Assembly (NCBI GenBank): GCA_002394235.1
Contig: DGTF01000061.1
Location: 88,116-145,531, forward strand
Source of the DNA: Eubacterium sp. UBA4343
Lineage (GTDB): Bacteria > Bacillota > Clostridia > Lachnospirales > Lachnospiraceae
DNA: 57,416 bases
Direction: 5' to 3'
Shown here: positions 1-7,552 of the stretch, piece by piece
Layout of the letters: each line of letters opens with the position of its first letter
How positions within the stretch are numbered: position 1 is the stretch's first letter
Program-made: the position numbers and the translations under genes
The notes under the pieces: generated by a model
What the model was told of the DNA's origin: nothing
Databases searched by the model: none
What the model saw: only the letters and a program-made list of their open reading frames with translations

Positions 1-17
1 GCTCACTGTTCGCGTAA
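1..17 (+). repeat. Partial third copy of the 97-bp structured repeat
   Basis: The first 17 bases are identical to the right end of the 97-bp repeat found complete at 46307-46403, and to its reverse complement at 43731-43827 (shared core gctcactgttcgcgtaa). The rest of this copy lies outside the window. It overlaps the 3' end of a broken gtfA-like start, so the repeat may mark the break point. Confidence 0.75.
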
Positions 18-107
18 AAAAACAGGTATGAGCATGCAGTAACGCATTAGCGGCAACTCTACGCCGCTGGAAGCCCAGCCGATGCCCAGGTTGAAATTGT
101 AGATCAT
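3..107 (-). pseudogene. Relic of the 5' end of a GtfA-like glycosyltransferase gene
   Basis: A strong AGGAGG site precedes an ATG at 107. The first 17 codons read MIYNFNLGIGWASSGVE, which matches the highly conserved N-terminus of GtfA, the first O-GlcNAc transferase of the accessory-Sec adhesin glycosylation system (usual continuation YAQAYRA, about 500 aa). After these codons the similarity stops abruptly. The frame closes after 34 codons inside the 97-bp repeat. I therefore read this as a gene start that survived a deletion or repeat insertion. Family recognition is from memory; loss of the remainder is seen directly. Confidence 0.55.
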
Positions 108-128
108 CGCTCTCCTCCTGCCTCACAT

Positions 129-1313
129 TCATGCCCGATATCTTCCACTTACTGCTGCTTTGATCCTCGCTGCCAGGCTGTGTATCCAGAGATAGATTCC
201 TGTTCCGGCGGTGCTGAGCAGAATCCGCCAGATTGATATTACAAGATGCTCTGCTTCCGGGTTCTTCGGGAAGGACAGAAAAGCGTCAAGATATGCCCTT
301 GGGATGCAGTCAAGGGCATGAAAACAAAGAATCTGATTGCTGTATCTCCCATACCAGGAAAGAGTCCGACGCAAAAAATGGGTATGAACTCCTATCCACG
401 CGCTGAAACGAAACACCACCATGCATCCGCAGATCGCTGTAATAAAAGAAAAAATGCCCATGGGATACAAACGGGAAGCAAGTTCAATCGGGCAGTAATA
501 AATTCCCGATATCCATATGACTCCTTCTGCCAGCATCGCAATATGCCCGGATGTGCAAGGATTGGACAAGGAACCGCGTCGTTTTGATCCTGTCTGTCGT
601 ATTTTTATATCATCTGCCTGTCTCCGATCTGTCATCGTAGTATCTGCCTGTCTCCGGTCTGTCACCGTAGTATTTGTCTGTCTCCTGTCTGTCCACGGTT
701 TTAAACGATCCGTCCATCCGCTTTGCTGCAGGAAAAAGCCAAAACAATAAAATCCGATAGACGCCATTGCAACATCGAGATTCAGCGGCAGCCAATGCCG
801 TCCCTGCATTCCCCATGCGATTCCGGCAAGGCACACAGCCAGAGACAAAACAGCGAGCCGGAACAGTCTGCCTCCGGATACGCGATATAACAAACGAAAA
901 ATCCATCTGGTCAGGAAAAATGCCGGAAAAAACCACAAGGCCCAGACCATTCCAAGATCCGCAGGATACATATTCAGATTCTGCCAGGAAGCCGCCCAGA
1001 ACATCTGACGCAGATAATATATAAGATTCAGTCTCCCGGACCACAAGTCCAACACAAAAAGAACTAGCGCGTATGGGACAATTATTTTTCTTAAATCCGT
1101 GAGCAGCGCTGATTTCACAGACTTCTGCCGGAAACACATACCCCCGGTTATGAAAAACAGCGGCATGTGAAAGGAAAAAATAAAATCTCTCACATGTCCT
1201 CTGCTTACCACATGTCCTATGATCATCAACAAAATCGCGATGCCTCTCGCGACATCTATAAAAGGAATACGATTTCCCGTTCGTACTTTGTTCATCTGAG
1301 ATGTGTCATGCAA
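129..1313 (-). CDS. Acyltransferase family 3 (OafA/NRG-type) membrane protein
   Basis: A 394-aa polytopic membrane protein. The N-terminus has the acyltransferase-3 signature: FIDVARGIAILLMIIGHV followed by FSFHMPLFFITGGMCF, with the conserved His of the first helix. Members transfer acetyl or other acyl groups to extracytoplasmic polysaccharides or lipids. Hydrophobic segments continue to the C-terminus, giving roughly ten helices. Around residues 205-240 a cytoplasmic-looking loop has been expanded by an in-frame tandem repeat (612-701) encoding TDRRQADTT-like decapeptides; this is not part of the family. The gene stands alone, about 80 bp from the APC permease. A wall or capsule glycan is a reasonable substrate, but nothing here identifies it. 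Confidence 0.85.
   Translation of the reverse strand: MHDTSQMNKVRTGNRIPFIDVARGIAILLMIIGHVVSRGHVRDFIFSFHMPLFFITGGMCFRQKSVKSALLTDLRKIIVPYALVLFVLDLWSGRLNLIYYLRQMFWAASWQNLNMYPADLGMVWALWFFPAFFLTRWIFRLLYRVSGGRLFRLAVLSLAVCLAGIAWGMQGRHWLPLNLDVAMASIGFYCFGFFLQQSGWTDRLKPWTDRRQTNTTVTDRRQADTTMTDRRQADDIKIRQTGSKRRGSLSNPCTSGHIAMLAEGVIWISGIYYCPIELASRLYPMGIFSFITAICGCMVVFRFSAWIGVHTHFLRRTLSWYGRYSNQILCFHALDCIPRAYLDAFLSFPKNPEAEHLVISIWRILLSTAGTGIYLWIHSLAARIKAAVSGRYRA
612..701. repeat. In-frame 3 x 30-bp minisatellite inside the acyltransferase gene
   Basis: Three adjacent 30-bp units start at 612, 642 and 672; the first two differ at two positions and the third is more diverged. A partial unit precedes them near 586. 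Because the period is a multiple of three, each unit adds a decapeptide of the type TDRRQ(A/T)DTT(M/V) without breaking the frame. The insertion sits in a hydrophilic loop between membrane segments. Confidence 0.85.
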
Positions 1314-1396
1314 AATGAATAACCCCGATATACCTTTCTTTCATTTAATCGTTATTACATTATTAACGGAAGGGAGAAGCGGAAGAAAATTGAGCG

Positions 1397-2791
1397 CTAA
1401 TTCTCCGGAGATTTACAAAATAACGCATTTTCTCTGATCCGGGTATTTTTCCTCATGTGTGGAAGACTCAATAAATAGAATAACATACCTGAGCCAACCC
1501 AGACTCCTACGATCACCCATTCTACACCAGACAGCGAACAATTTCCAACCGGCAGGTATAAAGACACAAAGAACAGCGAGATCATGACGGCGATTATTCC
1601 TACGATCATCCCATGCTTTACCCTGAAGGGCCTGGGCAGGTCTTTACAGGTTATTCTGAGAATCACAAAGGAAATGGTGACCATTAAATAGGCAATTACG
1701 GTACCGAATGCGCTTGCGTCAACAAACCACCCGAGAGAATTTTTTCCAAGAAGCGGTGTCAGGATCGTAATGACGCCGATGAATACAATCGCATTTCCCG
1801 GTGTATGATATTTCTTGTGAAGCTTCCCGAAGAAGTCCGGAAGCATCTTAGCCCGGCCCATGGAATAAAGTACTCTGGTTGCGCCGATAATAAAGCCATT
1901 CCAGCTGGACAGAATTCCCATAATCGCTGTAACAACAATCAGTTTACCTGCAATCGGACGATTCGCCGCATAATTCACAGCGTTTACCACAGACAATCCC
2001 TCTCGGCCAAGGATCTCATTCGGTGCCGCAAAGGAACTGGCAAGAATAATCATGATATACCATCCTGCAGCTAAAAGGATGGATGCCACAATGGCAGCAG
2101 GTATCTTTTTTAGCGGAAGATTCATTTCCTCCGCCACCTGTGGAATAACATCAAAGCCGACAAACATAGCCGGAACAGCCAGAACCACAGAAAACATCCC
2201 GTTTGCTGACGTAAACAGCGGTTTCATATTCTCAATAGAACCATTCATGCCGCTGATAATCGCGAAGCCAATGCCGCCGACAGCCAGTATTGTTGTGACC
2301 ACCGCCTGAAAAATTGTGGAGATCTTAATCCCCTTTGTATTGATCATGCACAATAATGCTCCGACGCATACAGGGATTACCAGCCAGGTCGCATATACAT
2401 CAAATCCGGCGATGGTCCAAAGATAACCATATCTCGGGATCGTAATCAGGTAGTCAATCGCTGTAACCAGCGCCGGTCCCTCCCATGCAGCGACACCAAT
2501 ATATGCAAAAGCAATCATCCACCCGGAGAACCATGCCCCGTGGTAGCCCAATGCCTTATAGGTAAAAACGAGTTCTCCTCCGGAATAAGGCAATGCGGGA
2601 GTAAGTTCGCAATAGGTCAGGCCGACAAAAATACAGAGAACGGCACCAATGACAAACGCAAGCACCGCACCAATCGTTCCGCCCCGGTCAACCCAATTTC
2701 CGGTAAGCGCTACCCAGCCCCATCCTATCATCGTGCTGAAGGCGAGAACAAGAACATCCTTAAATTTTAAATTCCTGTTCAGGGTTTCTAT
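1397..2791 (-). CDS. APC-family amino acid permease, apparently starting at AUA
   Basis: The protein has the amino acid-polyamine-organocation permease pattern: a first helix with MIGWGWVALTG, a second helix with PYSGGELVF, and about 12 hydrophobic segments ending near residue 440. It should import an amino acid or amine across the cytoplasmic membrane; the substrate is unknown. The first ATG (2731) lies inside helix 1. The frame is open upstream to an ATA at 2789-2791, adding 20 residues (LKFKDVLVLAFST just before MIGW) that match the family N-terminus. AGGAGG (2800-2805) is 8 nt before that ATA. A TAG stop lies just upstream, and no ATG, GTG or TTG occurs between. I therefore extend the gene to 2791. 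Confidence 0.85.
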   Translation of the reverse strand: METLNRNLKFKDVLVLAFSTMIGWGWVALTGNWVDRGGTIGAVLAFVIGAVLCIFVGLTYCELTPALPYSGGELVFTYKALGYHGAWFSGWMIAFAYIGVAAWEGPALVTAIDYLITIPRYGYLWTIAGFDVYATWLVIPVCVGALLCMINTKGIKISTIFQAVVTTILAVGGIGFAIISGMNGSIENMKPLFTSANGMFSVVLAVPAMFVGFDVIPQVAEEMNLPLKKIPAAIVASILLAAGWYIMIILASSFAAPNEILGREGLSVVNAVNYAANRPIAGKLIVVTAIMGILSSWNGFIIGATRVLYSMGRAKMLPDFFGKLHKKYHTPGNAIVFIGVITILTPLLGKNSLGWFVDASAFGTVIAYLMVTISFVILRITCKDLPRPFRVKHGMIVGIIAVMISLFFVSLYLPVGNCSLSGVEWVIVGVWVGSGMLFYLLSLPHMRKNTRIRENALFCKSPEN

Positions 2792-2805
2792 GGATCTGTC
2801 CTCCT
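2789..2805 (-). promoter_or_regulatory. Ribosome binding site that points to an AUA start codon
   Basis: On the minus strand AGGAGG (2805-2800) is followed by an 8-nt spacer and ATA (2791-2789). The frame is that of the permease. A TAG stop lies immediately upstream, so translation must begin between here and 2731. No standard start codon exists in that interval except the ATG at 2731, which has no ribosome binding site and would cut into helix 1. Confidence 0.6.
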
Positions 2806-2836
2806 AATAAACTCCTAATAAACTCCTACCTAATTC

Positions 2837-3433
2837 CTACTCAACCATCGGATTGACTGACTTACAAACTGACAACAGGGAAATTATCACTGTTCCGCAG
2901 CATGCTCCGAACACATCCAGCCAGACATCTGCGATCTGTGGACCTCTTCCGCTGAAAATCTGGATGGTCTCATCGATGAACGCAATATAAAAAGCATATC
3001 TTACAGAAGTCAGCATCCTGCCGTGCAGCAGCCGAGAAAACCTGTTTATGAGACTTTCACTTCTTTCGGGATCCGTTCCGCAAGCTGCCCCGGCATCAGA
3101 ATTTGCCGTACATGCTGCCGCAGCATCAGAAGTTGTCGTACACGCTGCCGCAGTGTCAGTAATTGCCGTACATGCTGCCGCAGTGTCAGAGAATCGGACA
3201 TTCTGATACAGCCTGAGTTCTGTCCCCAGTATGAAATACTCGGTAAAGTGGGCCATTTTTCTGATCAGGTGGTTCGTCACCCGGTCCCTGCCTACGATAA
3301 CCGATAAAACCGGATACAAAATCTTCAGAAAAAAACCACTCTCATCGGCCGAGGCTGGCCTTGGCACCATGGAGTGGCCCCAGATAAAAGCAAGGGTAAG
3401 GAATATGATAATCGTGATGACTTTTCGTTTCAT
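2837..3433 (-). CDS. VanZ-like membrane protein with an inserted decapeptide repeat
   Basis: A 198-aa protein with the VanZ-like layout. An N-terminal membrane helix ends in GHSMVP, the second motif is IRKMAHFTEYFILGTEL (K-x-x-HF-x-E-Y), and the C-terminal part has the family pattern ETIQIFSGRGPQIADVWLDVFGA. VanZ proteins are small membrane proteins; the founder confers low-level teicoplanin resistance, while most members have no known role. Residues of about 85-120 are a low-complexity Ala/Cys/Thr stretch encoded by a 30-bp tandem repeat (3094-3183) inserted between the conserved motifs. No operon partner overlaps it. Confidence 0.8.
   Translation of the reverse strand: MKRKVITIIIFLTLAFIWGHSMVPRPASADESGFFLKILYPVLSVIVGRDRVTNHLIRKMAHFTEYFILGTELRLYQNVRFSDTAAACTAITDTAAACTTTSDAAAACTANSDAGAACGTDPERSESLINRFSRLLHGRMLTSVRYAFYIAFIDETIQIFSGRGPQIADVWLDVFGACCGTVIISLLSVCKSVNPMVE
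3094..3183. repeat. In-frame 3 x 30-bp minisatellite inside the VanZ-like gene
   Basis: Three 30-bp units start at 3094, 3124 and 3154, each ending in gctgccgcag. A truncated fourth unit follows. The period keeps the frame and encodes (A/T)AAACT-containing decapeptides. Unit length and placement, in a loop of a membrane protein, mirror the repeat at 612-701, but the sequences are unrelated. Confidence 0.85.
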
Positions 3434-3505
3434 AATGTGTGTCTTAATGTATTTCTGTTTCAGCTATTGGCTTATCTGGTATCGTGCGCAGTAATTTGGC
3501 ACTTT

Positions 3506-3772
3506 CTACTCAAAATTGGTTATTCTTTCTAGGTCTGGAACGCCTCCGATGTATCCATCAATCCATAGCCTTGATAAAGGCATCCCTGTTTCAAGTAGCT
3601 TGTTACTGATCTTGACCCTCTCTGTCATTGCCGCGCTCAGAATGCCTATGGATTCCAATACAGTTGATTTTCCCGATCCATTTGCGCCTATAAGAACATT
3701 AATATTACCGGGTTCAAATTCTGTATCATACATTGACTTAAAGTATTTGACATGTATTTTATCTATTTTCAT
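3506..3772 (-). pseudogene. Truncated AAA/ABC-type ATPase, N-terminal fragment
   Basis: The 88 residues begin MKIDKIHVKYFKSMYDTEF and contain a Walker A motif GANGSGKST at about residues 29-37. This is the usual start of an AAA_15/AAA_21 (RecF/OLD-like) ATPase, whose members are normally 350-600 aa. Signature motif, Walker B and everything after the first lobe are missing, because a stop follows ITNFE. The start overlaps the tail of an IS66 TnpA fragment (3759-3866), so the ATPase gene meets an insertion-sequence scar. Such ATPases often belong to phage-defence or retron-like systems, but this piece cannot be assigned. Confidence 0.6.
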
Positions 3773-3866
3773 GTTGAACCCCTTTCAAGGAATCTTTAGG
3801 CTGATTACAGGTCTGAATGATATCAAGACATTGTTGACGGCGAACGTCGGATGTGATCTTGTCCAT
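3759..3866 (-). pseudogene. IS66-family TnpA (accessory protein) 5' fragment
   Basis: An AAAGGAGG site precedes the ATG at 3866. The first ~31 codons (MDKITSDVRRQQCLDIIQTC) match the N-terminal pattern of IS66 TnpA, the small accessory protein of IS66 elements, normally 100-130 aa. The frame then runs into the ATPase fragment and stops. It lies about 100 bp inside a sequence resembling an IS66 terminal repeat (GTAAGCGGTAAACCGCC at 3972). Function is presumably lost. Confidence 0.55.
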
Positions 3867-3972
3867 CAATACCAAGCCTCCTTTGGAGAAGTCGAAAAAA
3901 CCTTAGATTAATTCGACTCCATTATCGCAAAGGCTAGCTGGGTACAACAGGTACTGGCGGTTTACCGCTTAC
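3776..3972 (-). mobile_element. IS66-family left-end remnant
   Basis: On the minus strand the segment starts with GTAAGCGGTAAACCGCC, which looks like the conserved GTAAGCG terminus of IS66 elements. It continues through a ribosome binding site and the start of tnpA, and breaks off at the ATPase fragment. tnpB, tnpC and the other end are absent. Confidence 0.5.
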
Positions 3973-3995
3973 AACACTCAAAGCTGCATGCTCCC

Positions 3996-4091
3996 TCATT
4001 TCTCGTCTGAATCCGATTTTCCGGCAAGGAATTTTATGATCTCGTCGTAGGCTCGTGGGCTTGCTTCGAGTGCCTTCAGCAGTTCCTTCAT
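3996..4091 (-). pseudogene. 31-aa ORF resembling the C-terminus of the IS-linked small ORF at 10869-11117
   Basis: The translation contains LLKALEASPRAYDEIIKFL, which aligns with ILKALESSAHSLDEILTFI near the end of the 82-aa protein encoded at 10869-11117. No good ribosome binding site precedes it, so it is probably a leftover 3' end of that small-gene family. It sits just downstream of another basic coiled-coil ORF (4117-4344), reproducing the pairing seen beside the IS1634-type transposase. Confidence 0.4.
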
Positions 4092-4116
4092 GAAGCATTC
4101 ACATACATATCAAATG

Positions 4117-4344
4117 TCAGGAACGAAGTTTTTCCAGTGCCTGGTCTATGGTAAGTCCTTGTGCTGTGATCTCTGCCATCACTTCGTCCACACGCTGTTC
4201 ATTCAGTTCATCTTCGATCTGCTTTATCTGATCGTCTATTAACTGAAGTTTCTGTGTATACTTTACCTGATCTTCCTTTAACTTTTCCAGTTTGCTCTGC
4301 AATACCTCTGACCGACTGCGACGTGTGCGTTTCCCTTCTGCCAT
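4117..4344 (-). CDS. 75-aa basic coiled-coil protein, probably mobile-element associated
   Basis: The protein starts with a very basic segment (MAEGKRTRRSRSEVLQ) and continues as a long heptad-like helix (LEKLKEDQVKYTQKLQLIDD) ending in a short acidic and then basic tail. The architecture equals that of the 82-aa protein at 10869-11117 (MARTRRNSAETLELK...), which follows an IS1634-type transposase. No transposase remains here. I infer a passenger or accessory protein of a lost element, perhaps DNA binding; no function is established. Confidence 0.5.
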   Translation of the reverse strand: MAEGKRTRRSRSEVLQSKLEKLKEDQVKYTQKLQLIDDQIKQIEDELNEQRVDEVMAEITAQGLTIDQALEKLRS

Positions 4345-4615
4345 GCTATTCGTTCCTCCACATAAAAAATAATCTTTGACTTTAAAGAAATTACAGTGGG
4401 TGTCTCATTAAATTGATATTAACATAAGAGAACAGCCTCTGCCAGACTTAATAAAGGCAATCCTTTATGAATTGACCTCTTCGCAACATCAAATGGTGAC
4501 GTTGTATGATCCATGGCGAGCACATCGTTGAGAGGATGCTGAACTTGAGCCGGCTTCCGCCATTGAGTTGTATGACAACTGATGAAATTAGAAACAGCAG
4601 AATTCTCCATACCCC
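4345..4615. other. Intergenic stretch with a doubtful 63-codon ORF
   Basis: It holds an ORF at 4419-4610 (minus) that I do not recognise and that has no convincing ribosome binding site. It also holds a gggtgtctcattaa sequence near 4395 reminiscent of an insertion-sequence end. Probably degraded mobile DNA. Confidence 0.3.
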
Positions 4616-5491
4616 TTACCTGTACTTGTGAATAACACCACTAAGGATGTCAATATCAAGAAACGGGAAATCTTCACCAGGGCCAGTCAAATGCCGCAGT
4701 TCTTCGATGATCTGTTCTCCGGCCTCTATGGCTGTGTCCATATTTCCATGTTCCCGCAGGATAATGAGCATCTCGATAATCTCCTGTATCCCCTCATCAA
4801 AATCCAGCTGATCCGCTTCTCTCAAGTGCCCTTCCTGAAGGTAAAGCTCTCGAAGCAAATTCCACTTTCCAAGAATAATGCGCTTATTGATCTTTACTGG
4901 AACCAGATACTCATCCTCCCCGAGATATGCTTCGGAAGCCGATTCGATCTGGTACTTCATATTCCATCCAACGTATGAGCTCAGCATACGAGCCGCCTCT
5001 TCCGGTGTAAAGAATTCGTCATCGATCCTAAATCGTATAGATTCATATCCACTTTCCGGATCTTCTTCGATAGAGATATTTCCATGTTCCTTTAATGAAT
5101 AGCACATGCCGTCGCGGTGCAGCAGATTGGAAGCAGGAGATACTTTTTTCTCAATGCTCTTATACTGCACGCCATTTATGATTTTCTGAAAAAACCGCTG
5201 TGCAACATCACTGCCATTTTCATTCAGGTCAGAAACATCTTGAAAATAGTAGTTCCCTCCGACTTCCTGTGCTTCCCAGGTAACAATATTTCCAAGAATC
5301 AGGTGCTGTATACGGAAACTGTGCATCTTGCCGTCTGTCTCACTTATGATAATGTTCTTCGCGTAATGAAATGTATTATCCTTTCCAAACATTTCCAGCA
5401 TCATCTGGTTATTACAGTCGGCACAATAGCTGCCTTTTCCTGTAATATGTATAACCGAAGGATTCTTTCCGCATCTATCACAGAGCATGTT
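4616..5491 (-). CDS. Zinc-ribbon protein of unknown function
   Basis: The N-terminus is a treble-clef/zinc-ribbon: MLCDRCGKNPSVIHITGKG with CxxC followed about 17 residues later by YCADC (CxxC), resembling the N-terminal finger of McsA. The remaining ~250 residues are acidic and helical at the end, with no motif I recognise. The frame is open to an ATG at 5509, but the ATG at 5491 has the better site (GGGGAG, 9 nt) and starts the finger directly. The gene lies 48 bp downstream of the 134-aa protein at 5558-5962 and may share its transcript. It could be a regulator or a defence-island accessory protein; I cannot tell. Confidence 0.6.
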   Translation of the reverse strand, partial: NMLCDRCGKNPSVIHITGKGSYCADCNNQMMLEMFGKDNTFHYAKNIIISETDGKMHSFRIQHLILGNIVTWEAQEVGGNYYFQDVSDLNENGSDVAQRFFQKIINGVQYKSIEKKVSPASNLLHRDGMCYSLKEHGNISIEEDPESGYESIRFRIDDEFFTPEEAARMLSSYVGWNMKYQIESASEAYLGEDEYLVPVKINKRIILGKWNLLRELYLQEGHLREADQLDFDEGIQEIIEMLIILREHGNMDTAIEAGEQIIEELRHLTGPGEDFPFLDIDILSGVIHKYR

Positions 5492-5557
5492 GGTCTTTCT
5501 CCCCATCATAAGAATTACAATCTTTTTATAAAAAAAGCATCAATCGTACGATCATCA

Positions 5558-5962
5558 TTAATGTCTCGCTTTTATTTGGAGATTATCTATTTGATGCTTA
5601 TGAAGCTCATCCGTTAATTCCTTCTTGTCATCGCTAGAATCAACATAAACACAATCAATAGATTCTAATCCATATTGAATATTTATATGATGCCATTTCC
5701 CAAAATTATTAGATTCTTCATATTCCTCTGGTAATAAATTTACAATGATTTCTTTGGGATCATAACATAGATTAACCAGTATACGATATTCCTTTTCCTG
5801 GGCAGAAACTTTAGGAGATTGTAAATTTATATTTTCGTGAGGAATTTTAAAATATGTTCCCAAATAGTAAACTTTTCTCAATAGGTATTCAATGCGATCA
5901 TCTATATTCATTGTTGGATCCTGATATAGGTAGTTCCACAGATTTTGTATTTCACTATTCAC
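5558..5962 (-). CDS. 134-aa hypothetical protein, GTG start coupled to the preceding gene
   Basis: An acidic, soluble protein without recognised motifs. The GTG start (5962-5960) overlaps the TGA stop of the preceding ORF as GTGA, the standard arrangement for translational coupling; this supports both genes. Composition and size resemble the small immunity-type proteins common in polymorphic toxin clusters of Firmicutes, but that is only a resemblance. No toxin gene is adjacent. Confidence 0.5.
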   Translation of the reverse strand: MNSEIQNLWNYLYQDPTMNIDDRIEYLLRKVYYLGTYFKIPHENINLQSPKVSAQEKEYRILVNLCYDPKEIIVNLLPEEYEESNNFGKWHHINIQYGLESIDCVYVDSSDDKKELTDELHKHQIDNLQIKARH

Positions 5963-6105
5963 AATAGCATTTTGTCTTGACTTGTCATAAATAATATTGC
6001 CATATTTAAATATGCCTTTTCTGATTTTGTTATTTTTTTGTGAAGATTCCCTCTAATCGATGTATAATCATTAAATTGTTCGATCCATCTATTTGTTGCG
6101 TCCAA
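5959..6105 (-). CDS. Small hypothetical protein coupled to the 134-aa gene
   Basis: The frame is open from 6150 (TTG, no ribosome binding site). A second TTG at 6105 is preceded by GAGGAG with a 9-nt spacer and gives a 48-aa product beginning LDATNRWIEQF. I prefer 6105, though the longer form is possible. The stop overlaps the GTG of the next gene. No motif is recognised. Confidence 0.35.
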   Translation of the reverse strand: MDATNRWIEQFNDYTSIRGNLHKKITKSEKAYLNMAILFMTSQDKMLL

Positions 6106-6150
6106 TATTAATATCTCCTCAAGTTCTACATCAATTCTAATGCAAATCAA

Positions 6151-6580
6151 TGACTAGAATTTTCTTTAGATCAATATCCAATTTCTTTACCGTATATTAT
6201 TATATCCAATCAACTGAATGAAAAGATCAACATGCTCTCAATAAAATTATCTGGTATACTCAAATATTTGCATTCCACTTCCAATCGAAAGTCGAATGTC
6301 CAACAAGTGGATTAACTACAGGGAAAGGTGGCATTTCTCATCCACAGGGATGCCCGAAGCCTCGAATTAAAACCATATTAATTAGGCCTTCCAGTTGTTT
6401 TGTCGCTTTCTTATCATTTGCTATGTAAAGAACATTCTGAAAAGTATAGCTACGATAACTATTAATACTATTAGATGACATCCGAATTTACGGAAAACGG
6501 TCGAATATTTATGTCGCGAAGTCCATTTAGAATAATCATCCTTCGTGACTAATATTTAATGTTTATGCGGGAGGTTTGAG
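6151..6580. other. 430-bp AT-rich gap without a supported gene
   Basis: Both strands carry many stops. A GC-richer patch around 6296-6375 (ggatgcccgaagcc) looks foreign to the surrounding AT-rich sequence and may be a scar. I see no promoter-terminator pair or RNA gene. Confidence 0.4.
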
Positions 6581-7545
6581 TCAATAGAAATCTGGAACCT
6601 TCTGAGTTATAAACATATTTAACAGAGAAATTCCACTCCTTGAACTAACCGAATCAACTTCATACTGACTTCTCAAAGGCTCAAAGTCCACAATCCCCGG
6701 TTCATCTTCACTTGTCATAAGCATCCATGGTGCAAACATTCCAATTACACCTTTATTCTTTTTGGTTAAAATTCGTGCACCATATATTCTTTCAAGAGAA
6801 AAATCAGCATATTCCTGATCTATCATATGTCGTCTTCCAGAACTGATCTTCCATGTGTGACCATCAATTATTTTAATAAAATTACCGCCGACAGAAAAGT
6901 TTTGTAAATCCTTTCTTGCCTTATCAATATCAACTAACCTATAGTAATGACTTTGATAAACAGCGTATCGAAGTGCCTCTTCTGAAAATTCATTAAGATC
7001 ACGAATCTTATCTATCACAAACTGCGCCTTGATCAGCCCCTCATGCGGATAAATCAGTTTTCCGCCCTGCATTTCTTCGAAAATCCAATTTGCAAGCTTT
7101 TCGTTATGGCGAAATCTCAATTTTTCAAAAACATAATCCTGCTGTAAAGGCGTTGATTCTCGCATGTAAATGCCATATCCATTTTGCATAGAACACCGCA
7201 TAAAAGGTTGAAAACCGATCGGCAGTGCAATATTCTGTGGCTTTGCACGGAAAATCGGATGCTTGAGGACTCATAGCGCAGGGGATTCCCATGCGCATTT
7301 TTTTCAATTACTTTTGATGTAACCGTCGAATATTGAATATGAATCTCCTCCATCATTATCCTGCTCATTTGCCAGCTTGGACAATGAAATATCATCACAT
7401 ATTTATGTTTCTCGTCGATTTTAGTATCAGAATTCTTTAATGGATACCAGTTATTATCTTTATAATAGCAAATAAAAAAGAATAGTGCCACATTGCCTTT
7501 CCATACTCGAGCTCCAGTAAAAGACATAAGCAATATAAGTGACAT
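6581..7545 (-). pseudogene. Unknown protein gene split by a frameshift near 7260
   Basis: Two overlapping frames join into one plausible protein of roughly 310 aa. The first runs from the ATG at 7545 (MSLILLMSFTGARVWKG) to about 7260. The second continues from HPIFRAKPQNIALPIGFQPF through the stop at 6581 (QKVPDFY). In the second frame a TGA closes the upstream side near 7275, so no normal start exists for the C-terminal part except an internal ATG at 7201. The gene begins 7 bp after the helicase fragment stop, so both formed one operon. I do not recognise the protein; the C-terminal half is soluble and mixed alpha/beta. Confidence 0.5.
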
Positions 7546-7552
7546 TTTTTAG

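Noticed and set aside
4419..4610. 63-codon ORF on the minus strand as a real gene
   Set aside because: No recognisable protein, no good ribosome binding site, and it lies in apparent mobile-element debris.
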